17,744 nt of DNA from Lachnoclostridium sp. UBA3320 (GTDB lineage Bacteria > Bacillota > Clostridia > Lachnospirales > Lachnospiraceae), in NCBI GenBank assembly GCA_002361175.1, contig DESG01000039.1:1-17744 (forward strand). The letters are read 5' to 3'. Position numbers and translations under genes: made by a program. The notes beneath the pieces are model-generated. The model worked only from the letters and a program-made list of their open reading frames with translations, did not search any database and was not told where the DNA came from. Shown piece by piece: positions 7,298-15,560 of the stretch (the first letter of the stretch is position 1; every line of letters starts with the position of its first letter).

Positions 7298-7480
7298 TTT
7301 TATATCAGCAAAGCTTAAAAAAATTACTGGATAACTTTCTTGTAGTTCATGGTATTTTTTATTATTCCATATAGATAATCTTTCAAATATATTGTTGTTT
7401 CCAGCATATTTTATGGATTTAAAATTTTGGTTTCCGATAGAAACAACTGACTTTATCATATATATCTTCTTTCTGAACAT
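7298..7480 (-). pseudogene. Broken copy of the AAA-ATPase / PD-(D/E)XK gene (5' fragment)
   Basis: The fragment encodes residues corresponding to about 1-23 and 72-109 of the intact protein at 4252-5964, with the 48 residues between them (including the whole Walker A) deleted in frame (144 bases). After the IKF junction at about 7298 the frame runs on into unrelated sequence and stops at 7229. The last ~460 residues, with Walker B and the nuclease domain, are gone. It cannot be functional as a member of the family. The start codon and upstream DNA match the intact copy closely, so the truncation seems recent relative to the duplication. Confidence 0.85.
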
Positions 7481-7558
7481 GCTACTTCTTGCTCTTATAA
7501 TTACTATAACACAAAAAATGACTTAGTAAAAATTTTGCCGTCTGTTTTGTATGATGAT
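7298..7558 (-). repeat. Direct repeat block, copy 2
   Basis: This is the partner of 5638-6050. It covers the broken ATPase 5' end and about 78 bases upstream of its start codon, and ends at the same GTATGATGAT sequence (7549-7558). It lacks 144 bases inside the coding part and about 10 bases in the upstream part. Confidence 0.85.
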
Positions 7559-7569
7559 TTGCGTTCCAG

Positions 7570-7597
7570 TTAAAAAAACTTACTTAAGGAAATTTTC
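7570..7597. repeat. Direct repeat B, copy 2
   Basis: This is the partner of 6337-6363, 28 bases long with about 25 matching. It ends exactly where the inverted repeat around the peptidase promoter begins (7598). Only 11 bases separate it from the larger repeat block. Confidence 0.65.
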
Positions 7598-7648
7598 ATG
7601 GCATTTGCATACAGGTTATGTTATAATATATCTGTAAGGAAATGCCAT
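7598..7648 (+). promoter_or_regulatory. Extended -10 promoter inside a 17-bp inverted repeat (putative operator)
   Basis: TGTTATAAT (7619-7627) is a full extended -10 element; a poor -35 (TGGCAT, 7599-7604) is 17 bases upstream. The left arm 7598-7614 (ATGGCATTTGCATACAG) and right arm 7632-7648 (CTGTAAGGAAATGCCAT) are inverted repeats matching at 15 of 17 positions, and the -10 sits in the 17-base centre. Transcription would start near 7634, so the left arm is not in the RNA. This favours an operator bound by a dimeric or paired repressor over an RNA hairpin. It should drive the peptidase gene and perhaps the genes behind it. Confidence 0.6.
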
Positions 7649-7678
7649 ATATATTTTTGAAAGGGGATTAAATTAACT

Positions 7679-10174
7679 ATGAAGAAACAAAGAAGATTGC
7701 TTTCAATGTTGCTTGTGCTTTTAATTGCATTTCCAACTATGCCAATTCCGGCATTTTATGGAAATACTATAAATGAAGCAACAGCTGAAGCGGCAGTAAA
7801 GAAAGCAAAAATTACTAATGTCGCAACTGGAACGCTTACTATTGAAAAAGGTGAATCTTTTAAGTTACAAGCAAATCGTTCTGATTTAAAATGGAAAAGC
7901 AGTGATAAAAAGATAGTAACTGTAAGTAAAGCTGGTAAAATCAAAGGGATTAAAGATGGCAAAGCCACAGTTACTGCATCAGCTAAAAATACTAAGGCTT
8001 CTGTTGAGGTGACAGTTGGAACTAAGGTAAGCAGTGTTAATGTTATAAAACCTGCTATGGCTTTAGTAGCTGGTGCACAGTCTACGATTAAGGCAGAGAT
8101 TTCTCCAGCAGATGCTTCTAACCAGACTCTTGCTTATGAGTCTTCTGATAAAGGAGTGGTATCTGTATCAGAAAAAGGTGTAGTTACTGCTAAAAAAACT
8201 GGCACAGCACAGATTACTGTAAGCTCAACTGATAATACTAAAAAGAAAGAAACGGTTATGGTAACTGTAAGGGCATCTGAAAGTCCTGTGCGCCTACAAG
8301 ATGATTTTTATCAAGCAATTAATGCAACTGTGTTAAATGAACATGCATTACAAGAAAATCAGTATGAATGGTCAGGCTTTGCTGATATACAGAATCGTAT
8401 CACAACAGATTTAAGCAGTATTATTGATAAGCTTGTTGAGAATAAAGATAAGTATAAAGATGACTCAATAGAGAAAAAAATTATTAATTTTTATACGATT
8501 GACCGTGATATGGATAAAAGAAATGCAGCAGGTGTAGAGCCATTAAAGCCTTATACTGACCAAATTGATAATGCAAAGACTGTAGCAGAGTTTATAGATG
8601 TGCTTGCAGAGTTTGGAAAAGCAGGACAGGGCAGTGTATTTACTTTTCAAGTTACATCAGATTTAATGGATTCTAATAAATATGTGCTTGTAAATAATGG
8701 TCCTACATATATTCTTCCAAAGGATTATATGACTGGTGATGCTAATAAACCTATACAACAGGCAGTGCTTGCTTTTATGAAGCAGATGTTTGTGCTTGCA
8801 GGAGAGAGTGAAGATAAAGCTTCAGAAATTGCGGAACAGGTATTTAATCTTGAACAAGACCTTGCTTCTTCGGGCTTAGGTTTAGAAGACCGCTATGATG
8901 TAGGAAAAATGTATCACCCATACACAAAAGCTGAACTTAAAGAACTTTACAGTAACTGTGATATTGAAGGTTACTTAAAGGAAATTGGTATTACAAATTT
9001 TGAAAACTGCATTGTATATGAAGAGGATAATGCAAAGAAAATTAATGGCTACCTTACGCAGGACAACCTTGAACTTTTAAAGAATTATACAAAGTTTACA
9101 TTGTATATGGGATTTAGCAACTACTTAACAGATGCACATTATAAGGCATTGCAGGAAATTAATTATATTATAAGTGGTGTGACAGATGACAAGGACTATG
9201 ACCAGATAGCAAAGGAAACAACACAGTCACTGTTTTCATGGGAGTTTGGAAAACTCTACGTTGAAAATTATTTTTCTGAGGAAAGTAAAAAAGAAATTGA
9301 AGAAATGACACATGAAATTTTAAATACTTTCCGCAACAGAATACAGAGGATAGATTGGCTTTCTGAAACAACAAAGCAAAGGGCATTAAAGAAGCTAGAT
9401 ACAATGAAAGTAAAGATTGGATACCCTGATAAGTGGCCTTCTTACTTTGATGAAATTAATATTGATGTATCTAAAAACTTGATTGAAAATCTTATGGATA
9501 TTATGAAGGCTTTAAATTCTGATATACAAAAAACGTTGGATATGGGAACTGTTGACAAAAACGAGTGGATTATGCAGCCACAGGTGGTAAATGCATGTTA
9601 TAATCCACAGGCAAATGATATTACATTCCCAGCAGCAATTTTGCAGAAACCATTTTATGATAAAGATGCAAGCTATGCTCAGAATCTTGGAGGTATAGGT
9701 ACGGTTATTGGGCATGAGATTACACACGCTTTTGACACAAGTGGAGCAGAGTATGATGAAAATGGCAACTATAACAACTGGTGGACACCAGAGGATATGC
9801 AACAGTTTACTGCAAGAGCACAGAAAGTAAAGGATTATTATAATGGCATGGAAATTACTAATGGTGTGTTCCAGAATGGGGATATGACAATTACTGAAAA
9901 TATTGCTGATATGGGAGCAATGGCATGTGCTTTGGAAATTGCAGGAGATGACAAGAAAGCACAGCTTGAAATCTTTAAGAGTAATGCTACAATATGGGCA
10001 TCTAACCAGACTGACCAATACAGAGATTATCTTCTTACAGCTGATGTCCACTCACAGAATAAAATTAGGGTAAATGCCATACTTCCGCTTTTTGAACAGT
10101 TCTATGATATTTTTGGAATTACTAAGAATGATGCGATGTATGTAGCGCCAGAGGACAGAGTGCATATCTGGTAA
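7679..10174 (+). CDS. Secreted M13-family (neprilysin/PepO-like) zinc metallopeptidase with two Big2 domains
   Basis: This is an 831-aa exported peptidase. The N-terminus has a signal peptide (KKQRR, then a hydrophobic stretch at about 7-25; cleavage site uncertain, before about residue 39). Two bacterial Ig-like Big2 domains follow (about 44-113 and 117-197), each ending in a G-x-A-x-[IV]-T-[AV] strand typical of cell-surface adhesion modules. The M13 N-terminal domain starts at about 205 (QDDFYQAIN). The catalytic core has HEITH (679-683) and ENIAD (740-744), giving two zinc-binding histidines, the catalytic Glu680 and the third ligand Glu740. The C-terminus has the usual RVN and R-x-x-IW ending. 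M13 enzymes cleave peptides; the substrate is unknown. No LPxTG or SLH anchor is visible. AAGGGG at 7661-7666 is the ribosome site. Confidence 0.92.
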   Translation: MKKQRRLLSMLLVLLIAFPTMPIPAFYGNTINEATAEAAVKKAKITNVATGTLTIEKGESFKLQANRSDLKWKSSDKKIVTVSKAGKIKGIKDGKATVTASAKNTKASVEVTVGTKVSSVNVIKPAMALVAGAQSTIKAEISPADASNQTLAYESSDKGVVSVSEKGVVTAKKTGTAQITVSSTDNTKKKETVMVTVRASESPVRLQDDFYQAINATVLNEHALQENQYEWSGFADIQNRITTDLSSIIDKLVENKDKYKDDSIEKKIINFYTIDRDMDKRNAAGVEPLKPYTDQIDNAKTVAEFIDVLAEFGKAGQGSVFTFQVTSDLMDSNKYVLVNNGPTYILPKDYMTGDANKPIQQAVLAFMKQMFVLAGESEDKASEIAEQVFNLEQDLASSGLGLEDRYDVGKMYHPYTKAELKELYSNCDIEGYLKEIGITNFENCIVYEEDNAKKINGYLTQDNLELLKNYTKFTLYMGFSNYLTDAHYKALQEINYIISGVTDDKDYDQIAKETTQSLFSWEFGKLYVENYFSEESKKEIEEMTHEILNTFRNRIQRIDWLSETTKQRALKKLDTMKVKIGYPDKWPSYFDEINIDVSKNLIENLMDIMKALNSDIQKTLDMGTVDKNEWIMQPQVVNACYNPQANDITFPAAILQKPFYDKDASYAQNLGGIGTVIGHEITHAFDTSGAEYDENGNYNNWWTPEDMQQFTARAQKVKDYYNGMEITNGVFQNGDMTITENIADMGAMACALEIAGDDKKAQLEIFKSNATIWASNQTDQYRDYLLTADVHSQNKIRVNAILPLFEQFYDIFGITKNDAMYVAPEDRVHIW

Positions 10175-10226
10175 GTAACTGTACTAATTTAATCAGGGCA
10201 TCATAATTGGAGGCAAATAATATATT

Positions 10227-11099
10227 ATGAAGATAACAGAATTATTAAAAGAGGATAAGGTAACACTGTCTATGGAAGTTTTTCCACCAAAGAAGGCTAC
10301 TGCTGTAGAGAGCGTTAATGAAGCAGTTAAAAAAATAGCAGCACTTGAACCTGATTTTATAAGTGTTACATATGGGGCTGGTGGTGGCACAAGTGAACAC
10401 ACAATAAATATTGCAAAGGATATAAAAGATGCATATAGTGTAAATTCTATGGCACATCTTACTTGTGTATCTTCTACACGTGAAACTGTAAAAAAGCAAA
10501 TACTTGATATGAAAAAGGCAGGTATAGAAAATGTTCTTGCTTTAAGAGGGGATATACCTGATAAAACCAAGTTTCCACTTCCAGAACAGTTTCACTATGC
10601 AGCAGAGCTAGTTTATGAAATTAAAAATATAGCACCTGATATGTGTATTGGAGGGGCATGTTATCCAGAAGGGCATCCAGAAGCAATTAATAAGGCAGAA
10701 GATATTAAACACATAAAAGAAAAAGTTGATGCAGGATGTGGTTTTCTTACTACACAGATGTTTTTTGATAATTCTATCTTTTATAATTATTTGTATCGTC
10801 TGCGTGAAGCAGGAATTATGGTGCCTGTTATAGCAGGAATTATGCCTATAACTAAAAAAAGTCAGATGGCAAGAAGTATACAGCTTTCAGGCTGTTGTGT
10901 GCCAGCGAAGTTTAAATCAATAGTTGACTGGTTTGGCGATGAACCTTTAAAGATGCAGCAAGCAGGTATACTGTATGCAGCAGGGCAGATTATTGACCTT
11001 GTTGCTAATGGAATAAATCATATACATATTTATACAATGAATAATTCTAAGGTTGCAGCAGGTATTATGAACAGCCTTTCGGAAATAATTAAAAAATAA
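10227..11099 (+). CDS. metF: 5,10-methylenetetrahydrofolate reductase
   Basis: This 290-aa cytosolic TIM-barrel flavoprotein reduces 5,10-methylene-THF to 5-methyl-THF, the methyl donor for methionine synthesis (or a step of the Wood-Ljungdahl methyl branch). SMEVFPP (15-21) holds the catalytic glutamate (Glu17). GAGGGT, HLTC, LALRGD and the PVIAGIMP segment are the FAD/folate-site motifs, and HIYTMN near the C-terminus is typical. The length is normal for bacterial MetF. GGAGG at 10209-10213 is 13 bases from the ATG, slightly long. It starts 52 bases after the peptidase gene with no terminator between, and metY follows 27 bases later, which favours a methionine role. Confidence 0.95.
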   Translation: MKITELLKEDKVTLSMEVFPPKKATAVESVNEAVKKIAALEPDFISVTYGAGGGTSEHTINIAKDIKDAYSVNSMAHLTCVSSTRETVKKQILDMKKAGIENVLALRGDIPDKTKFPLPEQFHYAAELVYEIKNIAPDMCIGGACYPEGHPEAINKAEDIKHIKEKVDAGCGFLTTQMFFDNSIFYNYLYRLREAGIMVPVIAGIMPITKKSQMARSIQLSGCCVPAKFKSIVDWFGDEPLKMQQAGILYAAGQIIDLVANGINHIHIYTMNNSKVAAGIMNSLSEIIKK

Positions 11100-11126
11100 T
11101 TTAATAATAATTGGAGGAATACTTTT

Positions 11127-12407
11127 ATGTATGGAAAGCATGTTGAAACCCAGTGTGTACATGAAGGTTATAAACCTGAAAATGGTGAACCAAGGCAAAT
11201 TCCAGTTTATCAAAGTACAACTTTTCAATATAACACAAGTGATGAGATGGGACAGCTTTTTGACCTTGAAAAAGAGGGATATTTTTATACAAGACTGCAA
11301 AATCCTACTAATGACGCTGTAGCTGCTAAAATTGCTGCACTTGAAGGCGGTGTAGCAGGGATGCTTACATCATCAGGACAAGCCGCAAATTTTATGGTAG
11401 TATTTAATATATGCGAAGCAGGAGACCATTTTATTTCTTCTTCTTCAATTTATGGCGGCACATTTAACCTTTTTACTGTTACAATGAAAAAGATGGGAAT
11501 TGAATGCAGCGTTATAGACCAAAATATGACAGAAGAGGAGATTGACAAGTTATTTAAACCTAATACAAAAGCCGTTTTTGGAGAAACTATAACTAATCCT
11601 ACAGTAAATATTTTTGATATTGAAAAATTTGCCAATATAGCACATAGACATGGTGTACCGCTTATTGTTGACAACACATTTGCAACTCCTGTAAACTGCC
11701 GTCCATTTGAGTGGGGAGCCGATATTGTAACACATTCCACAACAAAATATATGGATGGACATGGAGTGGGTGTTGGCGGCTGCATTGTAGACAGCGGCAA
11801 TTTTGACTGGATGGCGCATGCAGATAAGTTTCCAGGACTTACAACACCTGATGAATCATATCATGGCATAACATATGCCAAGCGTTTTGGCAAAGGTGCG
11901 TATATTACAAAGGCAACTGCACAGCTTATGAGAGATTTAGGCTGCATACAGTCACCGCAGAATGCATTTTATCTAAACCTTGGGCTTGAGTCACTTGCTG
12001 TTAGAATGAAACAGCATTGTAGTGGCGCACTTGCTGTTGCAAAGTACCTTGAGAAAAATGATAAGGTTGCATGGGTAAAATATCCTGACCTTGAATCAGA
12101 TGAGTCATATGAATTGTTTAAAAAATATACGCCAAACGGCTCATGCGGTGTGCTCTGTTTTGGGCTTAAAGGCGGCAGGGATATATCTGTAAGTTTTATG
12201 GATAAGTTAAAGCTTGCAAGTATAGAAACTCATGTAGCAGACAGCAGAACATGCCTTTTACATCCTGCAAGTCATACACACAGGCAGATGACAGAGAAAC
12301 AGCTCCTTGAAGCAGGGATTGCTCCTGACCTTATAAGATTTTCAGTAGGGCTTGAAAATTCAGAAGACATAATTGCAGATTTAGAGCAGGCATTTAAGCA
12401 GATATAG
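11127..12407 (+). CDS. metY: O-acetylhomoserine sulfhydrylase (aminocarboxypropyltransferase)
   Basis: This 426-aa PLP enzyme of the Cys/Met metabolism family makes homocysteine directly from O-acetylhomoserine and sulfide. Visible motifs are IPVYQSTTF, YTRLQNPT, the cofactor-binding SSGQAAN and VDNTF, and STTKYMDGHG with the PLP lysine at 207. HPASHTHRQ and GLEN near the C-terminus are typical. The length (about 425) fits MetY rather than the shorter MetB/MetC (about 380-400). GGAGG lies 9 bases ahead of the ATG. Next to metF it supplies the homocysteine that the methyl-THF product would methylate. I see no S-box or T-box leader in front of either gene. Cystathionine gamma-synthase-like activity is less likely but cannot be excluded. 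Confidence 0.93.
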   Translation: MYGKHVETQCVHEGYKPENGEPRQIPVYQSTTFQYNTSDEMGQLFDLEKEGYFYTRLQNPTNDAVAAKIAALEGGVAGMLTSSGQAANFMVVFNICEAGDHFISSSSIYGGTFNLFTVTMKKMGIECSVIDQNMTEEEIDKLFKPNTKAVFGETITNPTVNIFDIEKFANIAHRHGVPLIVDNTFATPVNCRPFEWGADIVTHSTTKYMDGHGVGVGGCIVDSGNFDWMAHADKFPGLTTPDESYHGITYAKRFGKGAYITKATAQLMRDLGCIQSPQNAFYLNLGLESLAVRMKQHCSGALAVAKYLEKNDKVAWVKYPDLESDESYELFKKYTPNGSCGVLCFGLKGGRDISVSFMDKLKLASIETHVADSRTCLLHPASHTHRQMTEKQLLEAGIAPDLIRFSVGLENSEDIIADLEQAFKQI

Positions 12408-12434
12408 TATTGAAAGGCTGGTTATTTTTATTAG

Positions 12435-13748
12435 ATGGATGTTTACAATGTAAAAAAAATTAAGAAACCTTTAGATATATGTGTAGAAGTGCCTGGTTCT
12501 AAAAGTATTACAAACAGGGCACTTCTGCTTGCTGCAATGAGCGATGGTGAGGTACTTCTTAAAGGAGTGCAGTTTAGTGAAGATTCTTATAATTTTATAA
12601 AAGCACTTAAAAAACTTGGTTTTAAAACTGATGTGGATATAGATGCTAAAAGTGTAAAAATTATTGGAATGAATGGGTTAATACCAGCACATGAAGCTTC
12701 TATATATGTTGGAAGTGCTGGAACTGCAGCAAGGTTTTTAACTGCATTTACAGCTATGGGCAGTGGCACTTATACACTTGATGCCTCAGAACAGATGAAA
12801 AAAAGACCTATGCGAGAACTTCTTGAAGTTCTTGAAAATCTTGGTGCTAAGTTTAAATGGCTTGGAGAAGAGTACAATTTTCCTATGGAAGTTACAGGGA
12901 TAAGAAAAAAAATAGAGGATGATAATTTTTTTGTTGCAGATAGGAATGTATCATTAAATATAGACAGAAGTAGTCAGTTTTTAAGTGCACTTCTTATGGC
13001 AGCACCATCTGTTTTTACTTTTCTTACAATAAATCTTACAGGCAGCAGAGATGCAAGGTCATATGTAGAAATTACAGAACAGATGATGAAACAGTTTGGG
13101 CACAAAGGTGTTGAGCGGCTTGGAGCAGATAGTTACAGAGTGTTATCTGGACATTATCATGTAAATGAATATCAAATAGAGCCTGATGTTTCAGCAGCAT
13201 GTTATTTTTATGCAATGGCAGCAGTAACAGGAGGCACAGCTATTGTAAAATATATAAGAAAAGACAGTATGCAGGGTGATATGAAATTTATTAGTGTCCT
13301 TGAAAATATGGGCTGTTATACAGAGTGGACAAGTGATGGGGAATTAAAATTATATGCCCCAAAGAATGGGAAACTTAAAGGCATAGATATTAATATGAGC
13401 AACTTCTCAGACCAAGCACTTACACTTGCAGCAATAGCACCATTTGCAGATTCCCCTGTTACGATAAGGGGAGTGGCACATATAAGAGGGCAGGAATCTG
13501 ACAGGATAGCAGTTATTGTGAATGAGCTTGGGCGCATGGGGATAAAATGTGACGAGCTAGATGATGGTGTAGTTATTTATCCAGGAATGCCATCATCAGC
13601 AACAGTACAGACTTATAATGACCATCGTGTGGCAATGGCATTTACAGTAACAGGCATGGCAGCAGAGGGTATAAGCATAGACAATCCTTTGTGTTGTAAA
13701 AAAACCTTTGCACAGTATTTTGATGTGGTGGAAAGTTTATATAAATAG
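12435..13748 (+). CDS. aroA: 3-phosphoshikimate 1-carboxyvinyltransferase (EPSP synthase)
   Basis: This 437-aa enzyme joins shikimate-3-phosphate and phosphoenolpyruvate in the chorismate pathway, in the cytosol. Active-site residues are present: PGSKS with Lys23 and Ser24, Arg28, SSQ (179-181 region), Asp326, Glu354 and Arg357 in GQESDR, DHR with Arg398, and Lys422/Lys423 in KKTF. The PEP loop is GSAGTAARF (93-101) instead of the GNAGTAMRP of the E. coli enzyme, so phenylalanine replaces the proline whose changes affect glyphosate sensitivity. An in-frame TAG directly precedes the ATG, so it is the earliest start. AAAGG lies 17 bases away, which is weak. Confidence 0.95.
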   Translation: MDVYNVKKIKKPLDICVEVPGSKSITNRALLLAAMSDGEVLLKGVQFSEDSYNFIKALKKLGFKTDVDIDAKSVKIIGMNGLIPAHEASIYVGSAGTAARFLTAFTAMGSGTYTLDASEQMKKRPMRELLEVLENLGAKFKWLGEEYNFPMEVTGIRKKIEDDNFFVADRNVSLNIDRSSQFLSALLMAAPSVFTFLTINLTGSRDARSYVEITEQMMKQFGHKGVERLGADSYRVLSGHYHVNEYQIEPDVSAACYFYAMAAVTGGTAIVKYIRKDSMQGDMKFISVLENMGCYTEWTSDGELKLYAPKNGKLKGIDINMSNFSDQALTLAAIAPFADSPVTIRGVAHIRGQESDRIAVIVNELGRMGIKCDELDDGVVIYPGMPSSATVQTYNDHRVAMAFTVTGMAAEGISIDNPLCCKKTFAQYFDVVESLYK

Positions 13749-13772
13749 TAACTATTAAGGACGGAGATTAAA

Positions 13773-15539
13773 TTGAAAAATATAATTGGATTGATTCAGG
13801 AAGAATTATGCGGGGCATTTAAAAAAGCAGGGTATAATGAAAAATATGCAAAAGTGGCACTGTCAAACCGCCCTGACTTGTGCCAATACCAGTGTAATGG
13901 CGCACTTGCTGCCGCAAAAGAGTATCATAAGGCGCCTATACAGATTGCTGGGGAAATTGTGGAGATATTAAATGACAGTGAAAACTTTAAAGAAATAACA
14001 GCGGTAAAACCAGGTTTTATAAATATAACATTAGATGATGCTTTTCTGGCAGATTTTATAAATAAAATGACAGTAAGTGAAACATTTGGCTGTGATATAA
14101 CTGCCGAACCTGAGACAGTTGTTATCGACTATGGCGGGGCTAATGTTGCAAAGCCTCTTCATGTAGGGCATTTGCGTCCTGCTATAATTGGTGAAAGCAT
14201 CAAGCGCATTGCACGTTATATAGGACACAATGTTATAGGAGATGTCCACCTTGGTGATTGGGGTCTTCAGATTGGACTGATAATTACTGAAACTAGACAT
14301 CGTAATCCAGAGCTTCCATACTTTGATGAAAACTTTGAAGGGGAATATCCAAAAGAAGCACCATTTACAATAAGTGATTTAGAAGAAATCTACCCATATG
14401 CAAGTGCTTATTCAAAAGAGCATCCTGAATACAAGGAAGAGGCACAAGAAGCTACAGTACAACTACAAACAGGCAGAAAAGGCTACCTTGCACTGTGGCA
14501 GCATATAATTAATGTATCTATAAAAGATTTAAAAAGGATGTATACAAAACTTAATGTAGAATTTGACCTCTGGAAGAAAGAATCTGATGCACAGCCGTAT
14601 ATTCCTGATATGATAAAAAATATGAAAGAAAGCGGATATGCACATATTGACGATGGTGCATTGGTAGTTGATGTTAAAGAGGAAACAGATACAAAAGAAA
14701 TACCTCCTTGCATGATACTTAAGTCGAATGGTGCAACACTTTATAATACAACAGACCTTGCTACTATTGTAGAAAGAAAGAAACTTTTTAATCCATCAAA
14801 AATAATATATGTTGTGGATAAAAGACAGTCACTTTACTTTGAGCAGGTGTTTAGATGTGCAAAGAAGACTAAGATTATAGATGCTGGAACTAAACTTATA
14901 TTTTTAGGGTTTGGGACAATGAATGGAAAAGATGGCAAGCCGTTTAAGACACGTGACGGTGGAATCTTACGCCTTGAAGCGCTTCTTAATGATATAGAAA
15001 AGCAAGTACTTGAGAAGATGAAAGAGCGCAATATGAATGAAGAGGAAATTAACGAAACAGCTTCCAAAATAGCCCTTGCTGCAGTTAAATACGGTGATTT
15101 AAGCAATCAGGCATCCAAAGACTATATATTTGACATGGAGCGTTTTATTTCTTTCGAGGGCAATACAGGCCCATATATATTGTATACAATAGTTCGTATT
15201 AAGTCACTTCTTGCAAAAGTAAAGAAAGAGAACATAACTATTGATGAAAATATTCCTATTGCTCCTTCATGCAGTCAGACAGGAACAGACGTAATGCTTT
15301 CGCTTTGCAAATGGTCAGACACTGTACATGCTGCGTATGAAGAACTTGCACCACACAAAATTTGTCAGTTTGTATATGAGCTGTCAGATGCTTTTAATAA
15401 ATTCTATCATGAAAATAGAATTGTAAATAATGAAGATATAACATTGCGCAATTCATATATAAAACTTAGCCGTCTTGTTGGCAACGTACTTGAAACAGCA
15501 ACCAATCTTCTGGGGCTTGAAGCACCAGAGCGCATGTAA
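13773..15539 (+). CDS. argS: Arginyl-tRNA synthetase (class I)
   Basis: This 588-aa enzyme attaches arginine to tRNA-Arg in the cytosol. Layout: N-terminal tRNA-recognition domain (about 1-90), catalytic Rossmann fold starting at DYGGANVAKPLHVGH (HIGH-type motif 130-133), GDVHLGDWG in the arginine site, and a DALR anticodon-binding C-terminus (about 470-588) with FISFEGNTGPYILYT ahead of it. In place of canonical KMSKS is KPFKTRDGG (Lys392), a change common in ArgRS. The start is TTG, preceded by AAGGACGGAG with 6-base spacing. The length is usual. It follows aroA by 24 bases and precedes larB by 21. Confidence 0.95.
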   Translation: MKNIIGLIQEELCGAFKKAGYNEKYAKVALSNRPDLCQYQCNGALAAAKEYHKAPIQIAGEIVEILNDSENFKEITAVKPGFINITLDDAFLADFINKMTVSETFGCDITAEPETVVIDYGGANVAKPLHVGHLRPAIIGESIKRIARYIGHNVIGDVHLGDWGLQIGLIITETRHRNPELPYFDENFEGEYPKEAPFTISDLEEIYPYASAYSKEHPEYKEEAQEATVQLQTGRKGYLALWQHIINVSIKDLKRMYTKLNVEFDLWKKESDAQPYIPDMIKNMKESGYAHIDDGALVVDVKEETDTKEIPPCMILKSNGATLYNTTDLATIVERKKLFNPSKIIYVVDKRQSLYFEQVFRCAKKTKIIDAGTKLIFLGFGTMNGKDGKPFKTRDGGILRLEALLNDIEKQVLEKMKERNMNEEEINETASKIALAAVKYGDLSNQASKDYIFDMERFISFEGNTGPYILYTIVRIKSLLAKVKKENITIDENIPIAPSCSQTGTDVMLSLCKWSDTVHAAYEELAPHKICQFVYELSDAFNKFYHENRIVNNEDITLRNSYIKLSRLVGNVLETATNLLGLEAPERM

Positions 15540-15560
15540 AAGCAAAAAAGGGAAGGCAGC

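Noticed and set aside
7598..7648. Phase-variable invertible promoter
   Set aside because: The dyad encloses only 17 bases. Known invertible promoter segments are much longer, and inverting this one would not fit recombinase geometry. An operator is the simpler reading.
10175..10226. SAM (S-box) riboswitch before metF
   Set aside because: The gap is only 52 bases and lacks S-box conserved blocks and a terminator hairpin.
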